A stretch of DNA of 64,000 nucleotides. It comes from Mercurialis annua (taxonomy: Eukaryota; Streptophyta; Magnoliopsida; Malpighiales; Euphorbiaceae). How positions within the stretch are numbered: position 1 is the first letter of the stretch; each line of letters opens with the position of its first letter. The notes under the pieces are model-generated. The model ran no database searches. It was not told the origin of the DNA and saw only the letters and a list, made by a program, of their open reading frames with translations. The stretch lies in assembly GCF_937616625.2 (NCBI RefSeq), contig NC_065571.1:26114201-26178200 (forward strand), in the 5' to 3' direction. The position numbers and the translations under genes are program-made. Below are positions 33,101 to 45,738 of the stretch, piece after piece.

Positions 33101-35878
33101 TCCAAACGTTTAAAACGTTACGAAACAAAACCAAACGTTTACAAACGTTACGAAACAAAACTAAACGTTTACAAATGTTACGAAACAAATTCAAACGTTT
33201 CATCGTTTTAGCGATTCAAGCCAAATGTTTGGATTAAATCACTAAATAGATGAAACGTTTAGATTTTTTTCGTAAAATTTGTAAACGTATTAGCAATTGA
33301 AGCCAAACGGTTCCAAATGTTACGAATCGAAAGGTTTACAAACGTTACGAAACAACTCCAAACGTTTCAGATTTTTAGCGATTTAAGTCAAAGGCTTATA
33401 ATGTTACGAAACCAATTCAAATGTTTAAAACGTTACGAAAAAAATCCTCTAAAAAGGTGAAACATTTGGATTAGTTTCGTAATGTTTGGATTTGTTTTGT
33501 AACGTTGTAAACGTTTTGCTTAAAACGTGAAAATTTTGCTTAAAACGTAAAACGTTTGGCTTAAATCGCTTAAAAGGATTGGTTTCGTAACGTTTGTAAA
33601 TGTTTGGCTTAAATCGCTAAAAAGGTGAAACGTTTGGATTAAATCGCTAAAAAGGTAAAACGTTAGGATTTCTTTCGTAACATTTGTAAATGTTTTTATT
33701 GGTTTCGTAATGCTTTAAAAGTTTGGCTTAAATCACTAAAAAGATAAAAAAATATTGGATTTGTTTCTAACGTTTAAATTGTTTCCAAACGTTACGAAAC
33801 CAAAAACGATATGAAACAAATCCAAACGTTTCACCTTTTTAGCGATTTAAGCCAAATGTTTGGACTAGACATTTATGAAACAAATCCAAACATTTAAAAT
33901 GTAAAGAAACCAATCCAAATGTATAAAACATTACGAAACAAAACGTTACGAAACAAATCCAAACATCTGTCTTTTTTACCAATTTAAGCCAAACAATCCA
34001 AACGTTTAAAACGTTACTAAATCAATCCAAACGTTTAAAACGTTACGAAACAAATCCAAACGTTTCACCTTTTTGGCGATGTAAGCCAAAAGTTTAAAAC
34101 GCTAAAAAGGTGAAACGTGAAACGTTTTGATTTGTTTCGTAATGTTTTAAACGTTTGGATTGGTTTTGTAACGTTTGTAAACGTTGGCTTAAATCGCTAA
34201 AAAGTGAAACGTTTGGATTTGTTTCGTAACGTTTGTAAACGTTGGCTTCAATCGTTAAAAAGGTGAAACTTTTGGTTTTATTTCGTTCCGTTTGTAAACG
34301 TTTGGCCCAAATCACTAACGTTTGGATTTGTTTTGTAATGTTTTAGACGTTTGGACTAGTTTCGTAAAATTTGTAACGTTTGGCTTAAATAGCTAAAAAG
34401 GTGAAATGCTAAAAAGGCGAAACATTTGGTTTTGTTTAGTAACGTTTGTAAACGTTTGGCTTCAATGGATAACAAGGGGAAACGTTACGATTTGTTTCGT
34501 AACATTTTAAACGTTTGGTTTTGTTTCACCCTTTTAACGATTTAAGCCAAACGTTTAAAACGTTAGAAAACAAATCCAAACGTTTAAAACGTTTGAAACA
34601 AATCCAAATGTTTCACCTTTTTAGCAATTTAAACCAAAGGTTTACAAACGTTACGAAACAAAACCAAAAGTTTCACATTTCATAGCTATTTAAGCCAAAC
34701 ATTTACAAACGTTACGAAACCAATCCAATGTTTACAAACGTTATGAAACCAATCCAAACGTTTAAAATGTTACAAAACAAATCCTAATGTTTCACCAATT
34801 AAGCTAGTTAAGCCAAACGTTTAAAACGTTACGAAACCAATCCAAACGTTTAAAACAATATGAATCGAATCCAAATGTTTAACGTTTTTAGGGATTTAAG
34901 CAAAATATTTAAAATGTTGCGAAACCAATCCAAACGTTTAAAACGTTACGAAACAAATCCAAACGTTTAAAACGTCACGGAACCAATCAAAACGCTTATA
35001 ACATTTTAAACGATTAGCTTAAATAGCTAAAAAGGTAAAACGTTAGGATCTGTTTCCTAACGTTTTAAACGTTTTTGGATTTGTTTCGTAACGTTTTAAA
35101 TGTTTCGTTTAAATCGCTAAAATAGTGAAACGTTTACATTTGTTTTATAACGTTTGTAAACGTTTGGCTTTAATCGCTGAAAAGGTGAAACGTTTGGATT
35201 GGTTTCCTAACGTTTGTAAACGTTTGGCTTAAATCGCTAAAAAGGTGAAACGTGAAACGTTTGGATTTGTTTCGTAATGTTTTAAGCGTTTGGATTGGTT
35301 TTGTAATTTTTTACATGTTTGGCTTCAATAGCTAAAAATGTGAAACGTTTAGATTTGTTTCGTAACGTTTGTAAATGTTTGGCTTCAATCGTTAAAAGGA
35401 GAAACGTTTGGTTTTGTTTCGTAACATTTGTAAACGTTTGGCGTAAATCGCTAACGTTTGGATTTGTTTTGTAACATTTTAGACGTTTGAACTGGTTTCG
35501 TAACATTTTAAATGTTTGGCTTAAATCGCTAATAATGTGAAATGTTAAAAAGGTAAAACATTTGGTTTTGTTTAGTAACAATTGTAAACGTTTGGATTCA
35601 ACGGCTAAAAGGGTGAAACGGTTGGATTTTTTTCGTAACGTTTTAAACTTTTGGATTGGTTCCGTAACGTTTTGAATGTTTGGCTTAAATCGCTAAAAAT
35701 GTAAAACGTTTAGATTTGTTTTGTAAAGTTTGTAAACGTTGGCTTAAATCGCTAAAAAGGTGAAACGTTTGGATTTGTTTCCTAACATTTTAAAATTTTG
35801 GATTTTTTTCGCAACGTTTGTAAACGTTTGGCTTAAATAGCTAAAAAGGTGAAATGTTTGGATTTGTTTTGTAACGTT
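27147..35878. repeat. 60-bp satellite array, block 3, with higher-order repeat and inversions
   Basis: The same satellite as block 2. From 27147 to 30665 it is in forward orientation and shows a higher-order repeat: the marker GAGGTGAAA after ATA recurs at 27241, 28155 and 29069, exactly 914 bp apart each time (about 15 monomers), with matching variants in between; the third copy has a deletion of about 30 bp. After about 30665 the monomers are reversed. Further switches occur near 33232, 33288, 33448, 33785, 34100, 34527 and 34998, after which it is forward up to the CACTA end at 35878. No gene. The open frames here are products of the 60-bp period. Confidence 0.93.
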
Positions 35879-36300
35879 CACTACAAATAAAATGGTATTT
35901 AATGAGAGTTAATTTGGTCAATAAAAATTAATGCCCCCGAGGGTATATTTCCCCTCATGGACCCTCATTATTGCCTCCGACATTAAAAGTCAATAATGAC
36001 GGGATCACCTTTTCCTCATTAATAGAACAATGACAGTTTTCGTACCCTCACTAAATATAATTTTTAACCACAACATTTTCATCACTAAATCACTATTTTT
36101 CGGTCATTAATTCATATACTACTGACGAAATTTCCCCCATTCAATCAATCTAAACCCTCATAAATATTAATTACTTGTTTACAAATTTCTCTTATTAATG
36201 ACCATTTTTCTCTCATTAAATCATTAATATCCCTTCATTAATTTTTTTCTCATCGCATAAATTTCCTCACAAATAATAATTAGCCACCAACAAAATTGTA
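35879..36300. repeat. CACTA left terminus and subterminal repeats
   Basis: After the CACTA terminus, short words such as CTCATTAAT, CCTCATTA and their complements recur many times up to about 36300, with GCCCCCGAGG as a GC-rich island. In En/Spm such subterminal motifs bind the TNPA protein. The exact motif here is not established. Confidence 0.65.
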
Positions 36301-36740
36301 ATTTTTTACTCAACCAAATATTATTTAATAAAAAAATTAAGTCTTATAAAAAATTATGTAATCACAATAAAATACAGTTATTTTAAATCTAAGTAATAAC
36401 AAAAAAATAAGAATATATAAATATGTTTATATAAAATCTCAAGCAACTATTCCTAATCAGAGTTTTTATCTAATTTATGTCTAGAAATAACATATGAGAT
36501 AAATATGACTGAAGACGTGGAGACTTATGTAGCTTCCAGTCGATCTCAAGCTCCTTCTATTAAATGTAGAAACCGAAAAAGATTGGAATTGATAGATTTG
36601 TCCACATTGATGCGATTGTATCTTCAACAATATGAATACAATTAGAAAGGTTTATAACCACCATCATAATCACAATATTTGAAAGTTTAAAAATGGATGG
36701 TTTGCTTTATGAATTAAAATCTAGTAGATCATATGTTGTA
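36301..36740. other. CACTA spacer, nothing recognised
   Basis: AT-rich sequence between the subterminal repeats and the palindromic minisatellite. I see no gene or repeat family in it. Confidence 0.5.
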
Positions 36741-37160
36741 TAATATGCAGGGCAGATTATGATTCATAAACTGAACTGTAGATTAAATCATAATCTGCAC
36801 TGCAGATTATGCTTCGTATTCTGCACAGCAGATTATGTTTCATAATCTGCTGCACATCAAATTATATTTAATCTGCACAACAGATTATGTTTAATCTGCA
36901 TGTACAATAGATTATGAAGCATAATGTGCTTTGCAGATTATGAAACATAAGTTGCCATGCAGATCATGAAAATGTTTCATAATCTATTGTGCAAATTATG
37001 AAACAGCGGATTATATTTCATCATCTGCCCATATTATGAAGTATAATATGGGAAGAGTTATGCTTCATAACCTGCCCAGATTATGGAACATAATCACGGC
37101 AGATTATTATGCTTCATAATTTTTCTATAGTTTTTTCTTGATATGCTTCATAATTTACCT
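36741..37160. repeat. Palindromic CATAATCTGC minisatellite, left copy
   Basis: An irregular array of the word CATAATCTGC and its complement GCAGATTATG, often face to face, as in AATCTGCACTGCAGATTATG. Unit spacing varies from about 15 to 35 bp. The same palindromic motif forms a second, cleaner array at 41424-41705 inside this CACTA element. It could be a binding motif or a slippage product. Confidence 0.75.
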
Positions 37161-37315
37161 GCAAATAAACATATCAAGTAATATTTTTTTTAATAAATAT
37201 ATCAAACACTTTTCACAAGCTACCATATTTATCTAATGTCAACGTTACATGAAGCATTGTCAATAATTATTTAAACACATAAATTTCACCGTGACATCAA
37301 TTTTAATACTAACAA

Positions 37316-38677
37316 GGCAAACCCCATCCTAAGACCCCTCTACTTTACCATTTTGACTCAGTAAGCCCCTACCCCAAAGTTCGCCACTGATGGGTCCCTT
37401 TACTTTCATTATTGACATGTTCAGGCCCTTACGTGGATGGAAAATGAGAAGTGAAACCCACTCTCCGTTAATTAACAGAAAAATCTGACGTGGCATAGAT
37501 TCTCATATATAAAAGTCTACGTGGAATAAATTTAAATACTGATTTTATACAAATTACAACTTAATAAAAATTATTATAATACATAATAAATATGATGGCA
37601 AATCTATTATTTTACCATCATCTTCGTCCTCCTTCCTCTTTACCTCCTCCTCTGAGTTCAAGCTCAAGAAGATTAGCCCCAATACTAGTCATCAATGGCT
37701 ACTCTTGCCACGTCATCGCCATCCTCATCTCTCTTCTCTTCTCCACCGTCCAATAAGCTTTCTCCAATGTCATTTCTATCTTCTTTATCACGCCTCTCTT
37801 AAAATCATCATCTCTATCTTCCTTTCTCTCTATCTCTCCAAATTCTTCAGCATACCGGCCGTTAATTTCACGGCGCTTCTCTGAACTGGTGAAAAAAGGT
37901 ATTTCCATTTATTATATTTAATTGTTTGTTAAAAATTTCTGATTTGATGTTTTCTGGTTTGAGATTTAAATTTCTTATTTTCTTTTGGTAATAGAGACTA
38001 TTTAGACAAAGGATAAAGGTTTCATGGAATTGACATAGGAGGGTAAGTCATCAATTTGAATTGATTTCTCTTTGTTTTAAAATTGTGACTTTGTGATTAT
38101 TGGCAGTGTAAAGAAAAGTTAAAAAAAGTTCTGAAAACCTTTGTATTCAGATTCATATCTCTCTTTTTATGGTGTTTTAAGAGTTCATTACACCATGGAA
38201 TCTCAAAATAATCTTGACTGGAACGTTTTTTTAACCCCTAGAGAAACTTTCCGTCGTTCATCAGATTCTCTGTATGTAATTATAATCCAGAAACCTGTTG
38301 GTGACGCCTGTCCCTGTTGAGACATCCTTAAACAAATCGATATCAAGAAACCCAGAAAGTAATCGAAAAAAATTGTTGATCAGTTATAAAGAAGAACTTC
38401 AAAAGAATAAAAATAATATATTATTCAGTGTGGAGAAGAAAGGAAAATATTTGTTAAAGGTCCTTTTATTTTATACATTATTCATGGAGATTAAATATTA
38501 AAAGTCTGGACAATTATTTTTTGTACTCTCACTTAACAGAGAGTGGGTTTCACTTCCCATTTTTCATCCACATAAGGGCCTGAACATGTCAATAATGAAA
38601 GTAAAGGGACCTAGCAGTGATGAATTTTGAGGTAGAGGCTTACTGAGTCAAAATGGTGAACTAGGATGGGTTTTGCC
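37316..38677. mobile_element. Mutator-like element with possible captured gene exon
   Basis: A 1362-bp element inserted into the CACTA transposon. Terminal inverted repeats of about 170 bp begin GGCAAACCCCATCCTA and end in the reverse complement (TAGGATGGGTTTTGCC, 38662-38677). A perfect 9-bp duplication, TACTAACAA, flanks it (37307-37315 and 38678-38686). There is no transposase, so it is non-autonomous. The unique interior holds a Ser-rich leader-like frame at 37695 followed by a donor-like site, so a Pack-MULE carrying host gene sequence is possible. Confidence 0.85.
37695..37890 (+). pseudogene. Transit-peptide-like exon fragment inside the Mutator-like element
   Basis: From ATG 37695 a 35-codon frame begins MATLATSSPSSSLF and stays rich in Ser and Leu with few acidic residues, the usual look of a plastid transit peptide. 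It stops at about 37800. A neighbouring frame continues in the same style (SPNSSAYRPLISRRFSELVKK, written here as two parts: SPNSSAYRPLIS then RRFSELVKK) up to a GTATTT donor-like site near 37890, so one frameshift probably separates them. I cannot name the parent gene. The opposite-strand 69-codon frame is judged a shadow of this. Confidence 0.4.
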
Positions 38678-38879
38678 TACTAACAATTACTTACATATTC
38701 AAATCAACATCATGTAACCAATAAAATATAACCAATAAAATTTATTACATTAGTTAAGTTTTATGTAAAGTTTTTCACTTTCGATTAATGATTATATATC
38801 TTCAATACACAATATAAAGCAAATAATAAGTATTAAAATGCAATATCAAATAATGTAGATTAAATACAAGGTAAACTAA

Positions 38880-41334
38880 CCTCATTGCTAGATGTTGGCG
38901 GCACGGTTGAAGATTGTTGTAAGGAGCCACTTTCAATCTTTTCTAATCTACTTTCAAAGCTCTCATGCGCCTTTTGAGAATGCAATTTTCTTCTTCCTTA
39001 TCACGAAGCCTAGCCTCAAGCTCTTCCACATATACCGACTTTGATGATTTATGAAAATGTTTCCGCTTCATTCCCCCACTGTAACCTATAATATGATTAT
39101 GACACTGTTATCTAAAGCATTTGTCAAGAATTTCAAGGTCTTTGAGTGATGGATCAGATTGAATAGTCTTGATGATCACATCCTACAAATAAACATAATA
39201 ATTACCAAAATGAATTCAATAGCAAAAAAATTATGAAGTTTCCTTTTGGAATTGAAAACTAAACACATATACATATTTTTTTCTGCTTCGGATTCAACTA
39301 ACTTTCCACCTTTGTTTCGAGTTTCAAAGTACATAGGCTCCACGTCGGGTGGGTTACCATCTTTGCCTCTCTATAACATGATACTCGCTTAGTAAAACGT
39401 TATAAATCCAAGGAAAAGAAAAAATAAAAATAAAAATTGTGACTAGACAACTTCATTACCTTCTCCTACATAATCAGTCTATGTGGCTTACTTCCACAAC
39501 GGTGAGGTATGCTTGATTTATTTCTATTGATGGAGCTTTGAGCACTAGTATTATCATATAAGAATTGACATCAAAGTAAAATAATCAAGAAATTGACACA
39601 ATTTTCATACTATTTAATATTTCATATCAATATAATTTTACATGAAATGTATCAGTTAGAAATTTATTTTCCACAACCCACTTCCAATCATCAGATTCTA
39701 TCTCTTTAGGCACATTTTTTATAGCAACAGCTCTAGTTTTGCACGGTCTTACATATTGTACATTCAAATTTGAGCTCCAAGCTATCCATAAAGCATTCAT
39801 ATGCTCCAACGTTCGTTCAAAATACTCCTCAATGTCAGAATTATGAAAACATTCCCAAAAAATATGTCAATATAAAATATTTAATCAAGATTCAAATGTA
39901 TATAGATTTGCAATTAAAAAGAAATGTAACGTAATGTAACTGAAGTCCACATATGTTGCTTGTCAATTTCTTTGATATCCTTCCATGTTTTCACTCTTAT
40001 AGGATAAATATTAGGGTCATGTATAACTTTTGCCAAGTGTCTTGACCAATGTTCATGAATCTTTCCCCACATCACGATTATAATAGAATTCTATCTCAAG
40101 TTTTCTCCAAGTTTAAGATTTGCAACTTTTTTGTTCTTGTTTCTTCCTCGAACGTTCCTTTTTTCCTCAGGAATTGAATCTATTCTGTAAAATAAGTAAC
40201 TCATAATAAATTTCATTAAATTATAGTTTCAAAGTTTAAATATCAAACCTTAACTCAATAACAATTACTTACTTTTAACAAATGTTTCTGACATAGCATA
40301 CACAAAGTCTCCAGATTTTCCATTTTCAGTCATGGGTGTGTACTTTGCAACTAAATAATAACCGCAAGCTTCTAATGGCACATTAAAATCCTAAAAGAAT
40401 AAAATAATTTAAATATTAAAATTTTAATTAATAAATATCAATTAAATTTAAATAATAAATAAATGTAGTAAAGTACTTGCCTTGTTAACTTGAGGCACAT
40501 TGATCGCTGCAAGGTCATCATGGATGTCATGATTTTTAGAAATTGTTTTAAATAGTTGAACTATACTAACTCTTTCTGTTCTTTCAATAACATCACCATG
40601 TACTCTAACATTCTCATTTGTCTTGAGATCGCCCAAAATTTTGACATTTATAACTTTCGAAGCTGGTTGCGTATAACAATCTGACATGGTGTGGTTATTT
40701 TGAACCACAAATTGGCTGCCTAAACAAAATAAGATAATAATCAAATAAACATGAAAATAAATTAGAAGAATAACAATTAAACATCATTTGTATAATAAGA
40801 CTACCTGGATTTGAATTATTTTCTGGACTTTTATAGGGAAAGGGCTTAGATGCATTATCCTTGTCTACATTCTCATGTGCTTGAAGCATAGTAAAGACAT
40901 CAAGATCAGTCTTTAATTGCTTCTCATCTCCATAAGTGATATTGATACCAACAGAATTGACATCAACAAACTTTTTACATATATCTAATAGATCCAATAA
41001 ACAAATTTTAACAGAACTCGTATCTTTATATTGTGCCTCACCGTAGTACACAATAAGAGTGTGACAATCCAAAGGATCTTTTCCAAGTAATGAACAAATA
41101 GTCATCGAATCTCAATTAAAAATATTCATTAGAAGGTAGTCATTTTTGAAACATTGATAAAAAAATAACTTTACTTCCATGTTTGACAGTTTGTTGAGAA
41201 ATATTTTCTTTAAATTGTGTTCGTTGATATGATTTCAGCGCAGACTTGCTATGTTTAGCTATGGAACTGGATGTAATATAATTTACCGTCTTTTTAGTGA
41301 AAGCCTTGCCATTTCTTGTATTGCTCGACAACAT
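38880..41334 (-). pseudogene. Transposase_24/TNPA-like protein of CACTA element, decayed
   Basis: A multi-exon gene on the - strand, downstream of the TNP2 gene. Exon pieces from the 5' side: 41334-41160 (MLSSNTRNGKAF start), 41105-40803, 40725-40483, 40390-40270, 40195-39950, 39840-39620, 39530-39260 and 39190-38880. Recognisable family features are SRHLAKVIHDPNIYPIRVKT (near 40060-39990), IPHRCGSKP (near 39510) and a C-terminal coiled coil with VEELEARLRDKEEENC (near 39030-38970). The order matches plant Ptta/En/Spm proteins (PF03004 type). At least one frameshift near 38960, another near 40110, and several stops make it non-functional. The intron after 40483 would use an AAG/GCAAGT donor, a GC-AG type. 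In En/Spm this product binds subterminal repeats. Confidence 0.7.
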
Positions 41335-41423
41335 CCTTCAAGATATATGTACAAAATAAATAAATATGAACTAAAATATATAAAAGAAGTATATTATAAA
41401 CAATGAAAATAAACATTAATAGA

Positions 41424-41705
41424 ATAATCTGCATATGCAGATTTTGAATATAATCTGCAAATGCATATTTTGAATATAATCTGCATATGTAGATTATGAA
41501 CTAATCTGCATATGCAGATAATTTATAAACGCAGGTTCACAATCTTCATATGCATATTAGTTCATAATCTGTATATGCAGAATAGGATAAGCTGCATATG
41601 CAGATTATGGTAACCTGCATATGCAGATTAGTTCATAATCTGCATATGCAGATTATTCATATTCTGCATATGCATATTATCAATTTGCATCTACATATGC
41701 AGATT
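41424..41705. repeat. Palindromic CATAATCTGC minisatellite, right copy
   Basis: Repeats of AATCTGCATATGCAGATT, an exact 18-bp palindrome, separated by short AT-rich spacers, within the gap between the two CACTA genes. Unit and spacing are more regular than in the left copy at 36741-37160. Confidence 0.8.
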
Positions 41706-41873
41706 ATATGAATCCAAACATAACAAAAAAATTCTAATTTATTCAGTGCCCAATTAACAATTAAAATTGATAGAGAAACACAAAGAATAAAAAAACTCAC
41801 AATATAAATTAAAACTTTAAATCTGTATGCAGTTACATGGTAATAAACAAAATATTATAAACAACGAATATAA

Positions 41874-44800
41874 CTAAAATAGTAAAATAGTAACTTTACA
41901 GTTTATGAAACCACCTTCCATTTTCTTTTTTTTAGCAATAGGAATTTCAACTATAACTGGCTCCAAATCATCTCGTGCCCAATTATTTTGAGTACTATCT
42001 AAGGAAACAGGAACAGCAGACTCAAAATTGAATGATTCAATATTTTGATATGCTTCAGCTAATCCATCCAGTAAACCATCCACTTCATTGTTCTCTTCTT
42101 CTTTGTCAATTTGCATTTCAAACAAATCACGAGGTCGTGTTTTGATAACAACATTCCAGCCTTTATTAGTGTTATCGGTTGCATAAAACACTTGTGACGC
42201 TTGATTAGCTAAAATAAAAGATTCATTCGTTTTCAAGGTACGACGAGGATTAATACTTATTGATCTATACTCATCTATTTTTGCTCCTTTCTCATTATCA
42301 TGCATATCAAACCATTTGCACCGAAATACTTCAATTCAAGAATTTCAGTCAATACTTCATAATAATCAACATGTTCGGATTCCATGCCAATATAACTACT
42401 TACACAAATCCCACAATTTTTCCTCTTATCAGAACTCTTCACTCTAAACCTATATCAATTTGCAACATAACCATTAAAGTATGTCACATATTTAGAAGGC
42501 CCACAAGATAATGATAAGAATTCACTCATTTTTGCATCGTTTTCTTAAACTTGCATTTGGGCCACCTTCGAACAAAATCTAGTGTTAATGCTAATTATTT
42601 CAGAATTCAATATCAACATAAGCATTAGCTTACCTTATTTTTGAACCAAATAATAAAAGATTTATTCCACTAATCATTTGATGTTTGATGCATATTAATT
42701 GCATGAAGTTGAGAATATTCTCTGCATTACATCATTAAAAGGTTATACAACATTTATATTAAATAAAATTAGAATTTATTAATAATCACTTACTCGAGCA
42801 AAGGTTGTACTTCATCACATTTCTTTAAAACATAGCTATGAGCTTGGTTCCACTCATTATTAGAGAGGTTACGAGAAACGCCAGCTCCAAGCTTTCGTCC
42901 GAAATGTGAAAATATGGTTAATTCATTATCGAACTGATAAGAACCACTATCATAATTCCTTTCCAGCCTATTAAATTTTGTTTCAATTTCGTTTAGGTAC
43001 CTTGAGCAATGATTCATGCACTCTCTTGCAATATAGCCCTCGGCAACAGAACCTTCTTGATGAGCCGGATTACGAAAGAGTTTCTTAAATCCGTATAGTG
43101 ATTGCTCAATAGGGTACATCCATCTAAATTGGACCGGCCCACCAATCCTAGCCTCATATGCTAATTTAATGGGCAAGTGTACCATGACATCAAAAAATGA
43201 AGGGAGAAAGACTTGCTCTAACTTACACATAGTTATTGGAATTTGAGATTCAATTTGCTCCAACTCATCTACACTTAATTTCTTAGCACCCAAACTAGAA
43301 AAAAATAAAGATAACTCAATAAGAGGTTCGAGTACCTTTTCCAGGAGAAGACCACGTAATGCAAGAGGCAATAGATGTTGTAAGAGAATATGATAGTCAT
43401 GGCTTTTAAAACTAGAAATTATGTCTTCTTTGATGTTTATACTTTGAGAAATATTAGATGAAAACTAATCTGGTACTCTTAATTGATTCATGAATAAACA
43501 AAATAAGTGTTTCTTCTCTTTAGATAATTTGTAAGACGCTACAGGTAACTCAGTCTTATCCCCGTTATGAATTGGATGCAACTCTGGTCTTATATTCATC
43601 ATTTTCAAATCTAGTCGAGCCTGCAAATGGTCCTTGCTCAAACCTTTTATACTCATAATTGTTCATATCATACTTTCACATATATTATTTTCAATGTGCA
43701 TCACATCCAAATTATGGCGTATTATAAGGCTACTCCAATAAGGAAGTTCGAAAATTATACTCTTCTTATTCCAATTATCGCCTCTTTTATCATGTGATAT
43801 TTTTACCTTTTTACTGCTATCCTTAGTCAAAGGGATTTCTGCAAGATCCTTAACTTGATCGAGGACATCAATGCCAGAGTATATCTTTCGTGGAGATCCA
43901 AACTCTTTTTCCCCGTTAAATTTATCTCTGTTATTTCGCCATTTTTGGTCACTTGGAAGATAACGACGATGACCCATGTAACATTGCTTCTTACAATTAG
44001 TTAACCTCATTGAACGAGTTTCTTTATTGCAAGAAGGACAAGCTAACTTACCTTTTGTACTCTACCCAGACAAATTTCCATATGCCGGAAAATCATTGAT
44101 TGTCCATAGTAATGATGCGTGCAATCTAAAATTCTGATTAGTAGAGGCATCAAAAGTCTCAATACCGACTACCCAAAGTTCCTTCAATTCTTCTATTAAA
44201 GGTTTAAGATAAACATCAATTGCATCTCAAGGACTCTCAGGACCTTGGATTACAATTGAAAGAATAATATTAGATTCTTTCATGCACATCCATGGGGGTA
44301 GATTATAAGGAATCAGTATTACTGGCCATATACTATATGGAGTTTTCTAGTGAGTAAATGGTTGAAAACCATCACTAGAAAGACCTAGTTTTACATTGCG
44401 AGTCTCTGATGAAAATGTTTTATATAGCTCATCGAAAGATTTCCATTCTATATAATCAACAGGATGCCTCATCACTCCATCATCCTTTCTACCATGATGC
44501 CATCTCATTAAAGAAGCCGTTTTTTTAGACATGAACAATCTCTAAAGTCTAGGCTTTAAAGGAAAATAACGCAATATTTTCTTGGGTACTTTCTTGCCAT
44601 TACTTTTAAATTTAACTTCTTCATCACAACTATTTTCCTTCCATCTAGAATTGCCACAAATTTTGCACAAGTTAGATTTTTCTTCTTCTTTCCAATAGAG
44701 GATGCAATTATTGATACATGCATCTATTTTGTTATAAGATATACCCAAATCCTTTACAATATGTTTTACATCGTAGTATGATTTTGGCAGAGTGGAATAA

Positions 44801-45372
44801 CGTGGGATTATTCCAATTAGCCATTCCAATAACATATCAATATATTTATTAGTCTAGTGACCAAGACTCTTAATATGCAATAGTTTGATCACTGCAGCTA
44901 ATTTTGATGTCTCGCAGCCAGGATAAACTTCTTTATTTAAATCTTTTTAAAGCTTGTAAAATTTACTTGCTTAAGGATTAGGCTACTCTCCGTGCACTTC
45001 ACAATTTGAGAAATCGTTGCCAAATTCACTTCCTTTCATATTAGGAAATAGATCTCTTATAATATCTTCAATTTCCTCAGCACTTTAATCATCTTCTGAT
45101 TCTCCTTCATGGGTATCAGATTCACCATCTCTTTCACCATGATGATACCAAAAGGTATAGTTCTCCATTATTCCATAAACTATTAAATGAGATTGAATTG
45201 TTTCACAATTTACAGAACATGTATTGTTACACCTGACTCATGGACACTAAACTTTATGTCCGTCATTTTTATTCCTAACAGCATAACTTATGAACTGTTT
45301 GATCCTATTTTTGTAAGCTTTATCTAATCTATAAATATTAGTGAGGTTCATCCATTGCTTATCGGGTGCCAT
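41874..45372 (-). pseudogene. TNP2-type CACTA transposase, pseudogene
   Basis: The frame starts MAPDKQWMNLTNIYRLDK at 45372 (Transpos_assoc domain, to about 45170). It continues with the Transposase_21/TNP2 core (about 44835-43400: LPKSYYDVKHIVKDLG, ACINNCILYWKEEE, CKICGNSRWK, RYFPLKPRL, HNLDVMHIENNICESMI), then DUF4218 (43371-42640, including FFDVMVHLPIKLAYEA and WMYPIEQSLYGFKKL). After two introns (donors near 42793 and 42635) comes DUF4216 (about 42560-41900, NESFILANQASQVFYATD). From 45372 to 42790 the whole length stays in one frame yet contains about 13 stop codons (for example at 44542, 44347, 43663 and 43465) and no net frameshift. One frameshift occurs in the DUF4216 part near 42330. 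The enzyme would bind and cut element ends; this copy is dead. Confidence 0.9.
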
Positions 45373-45738
45373 TTTCCTAGAAAGTAATACAATATCAAAT
45401 AATCAAGGTAGCAAAACTAGTAAGCAACTTGGCAAATTTAGGATTAAGGCAAAAGTTAACTTCAACTAAAACTTAATATATTTCAAAAGGATTTAAAAAA
45501 AATATTAAGATGCAAAACGTACCTTGCCCACAAAAAATGACTATCTTTTAAAGAAATTTCGGAATATGTTGAGTTGAAAAAGTAGAACAACCTGTTTTGT
45601 AAGAGAAAAATATTGTGTTAAAAACTGTTTATGTTTAAAAACGTCTAAGTTATAAAAAAAACGAAAGAACAACTTGAATTCACATTTTAATTTAACTTAG
45701 TATCTCTGTCTGCAATATAATCATTGCATAACTGCAAC

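Larger units (their letters stand above)
35879..45738 (-). mobile_element. Decayed CACTA (En/Spm) transposon
   Basis: The left end begins exactly CACTACAAATAAAATGG at 35879, at the edge of the satellite, the hallmark CACTA terminus. About 400 bp of subterminal sequence with repeated CTCATTAAT-type words follows. Two genes on the - strand, TNP2-type transposase (45372-41874) and a Transposase_24/TNPA-like gene (41334-38880), give the superfamily. The right terminus is missing: no reverse-complement CACTA end is found before satellite resumes near 45739, and the junction is scrambled. Both genes are broken and one terminus is gone, so the element cannot move by itself. Confidence 0.9.

Noticed and set aside
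41874..45372. Stop-codon reassignment or readthrough to explain the many in-frame stops of TNP2
   Set aside because: All three stop codons appear, the second gene of the element is also broken, and one terminus is missing. Simple decay is sufficient.
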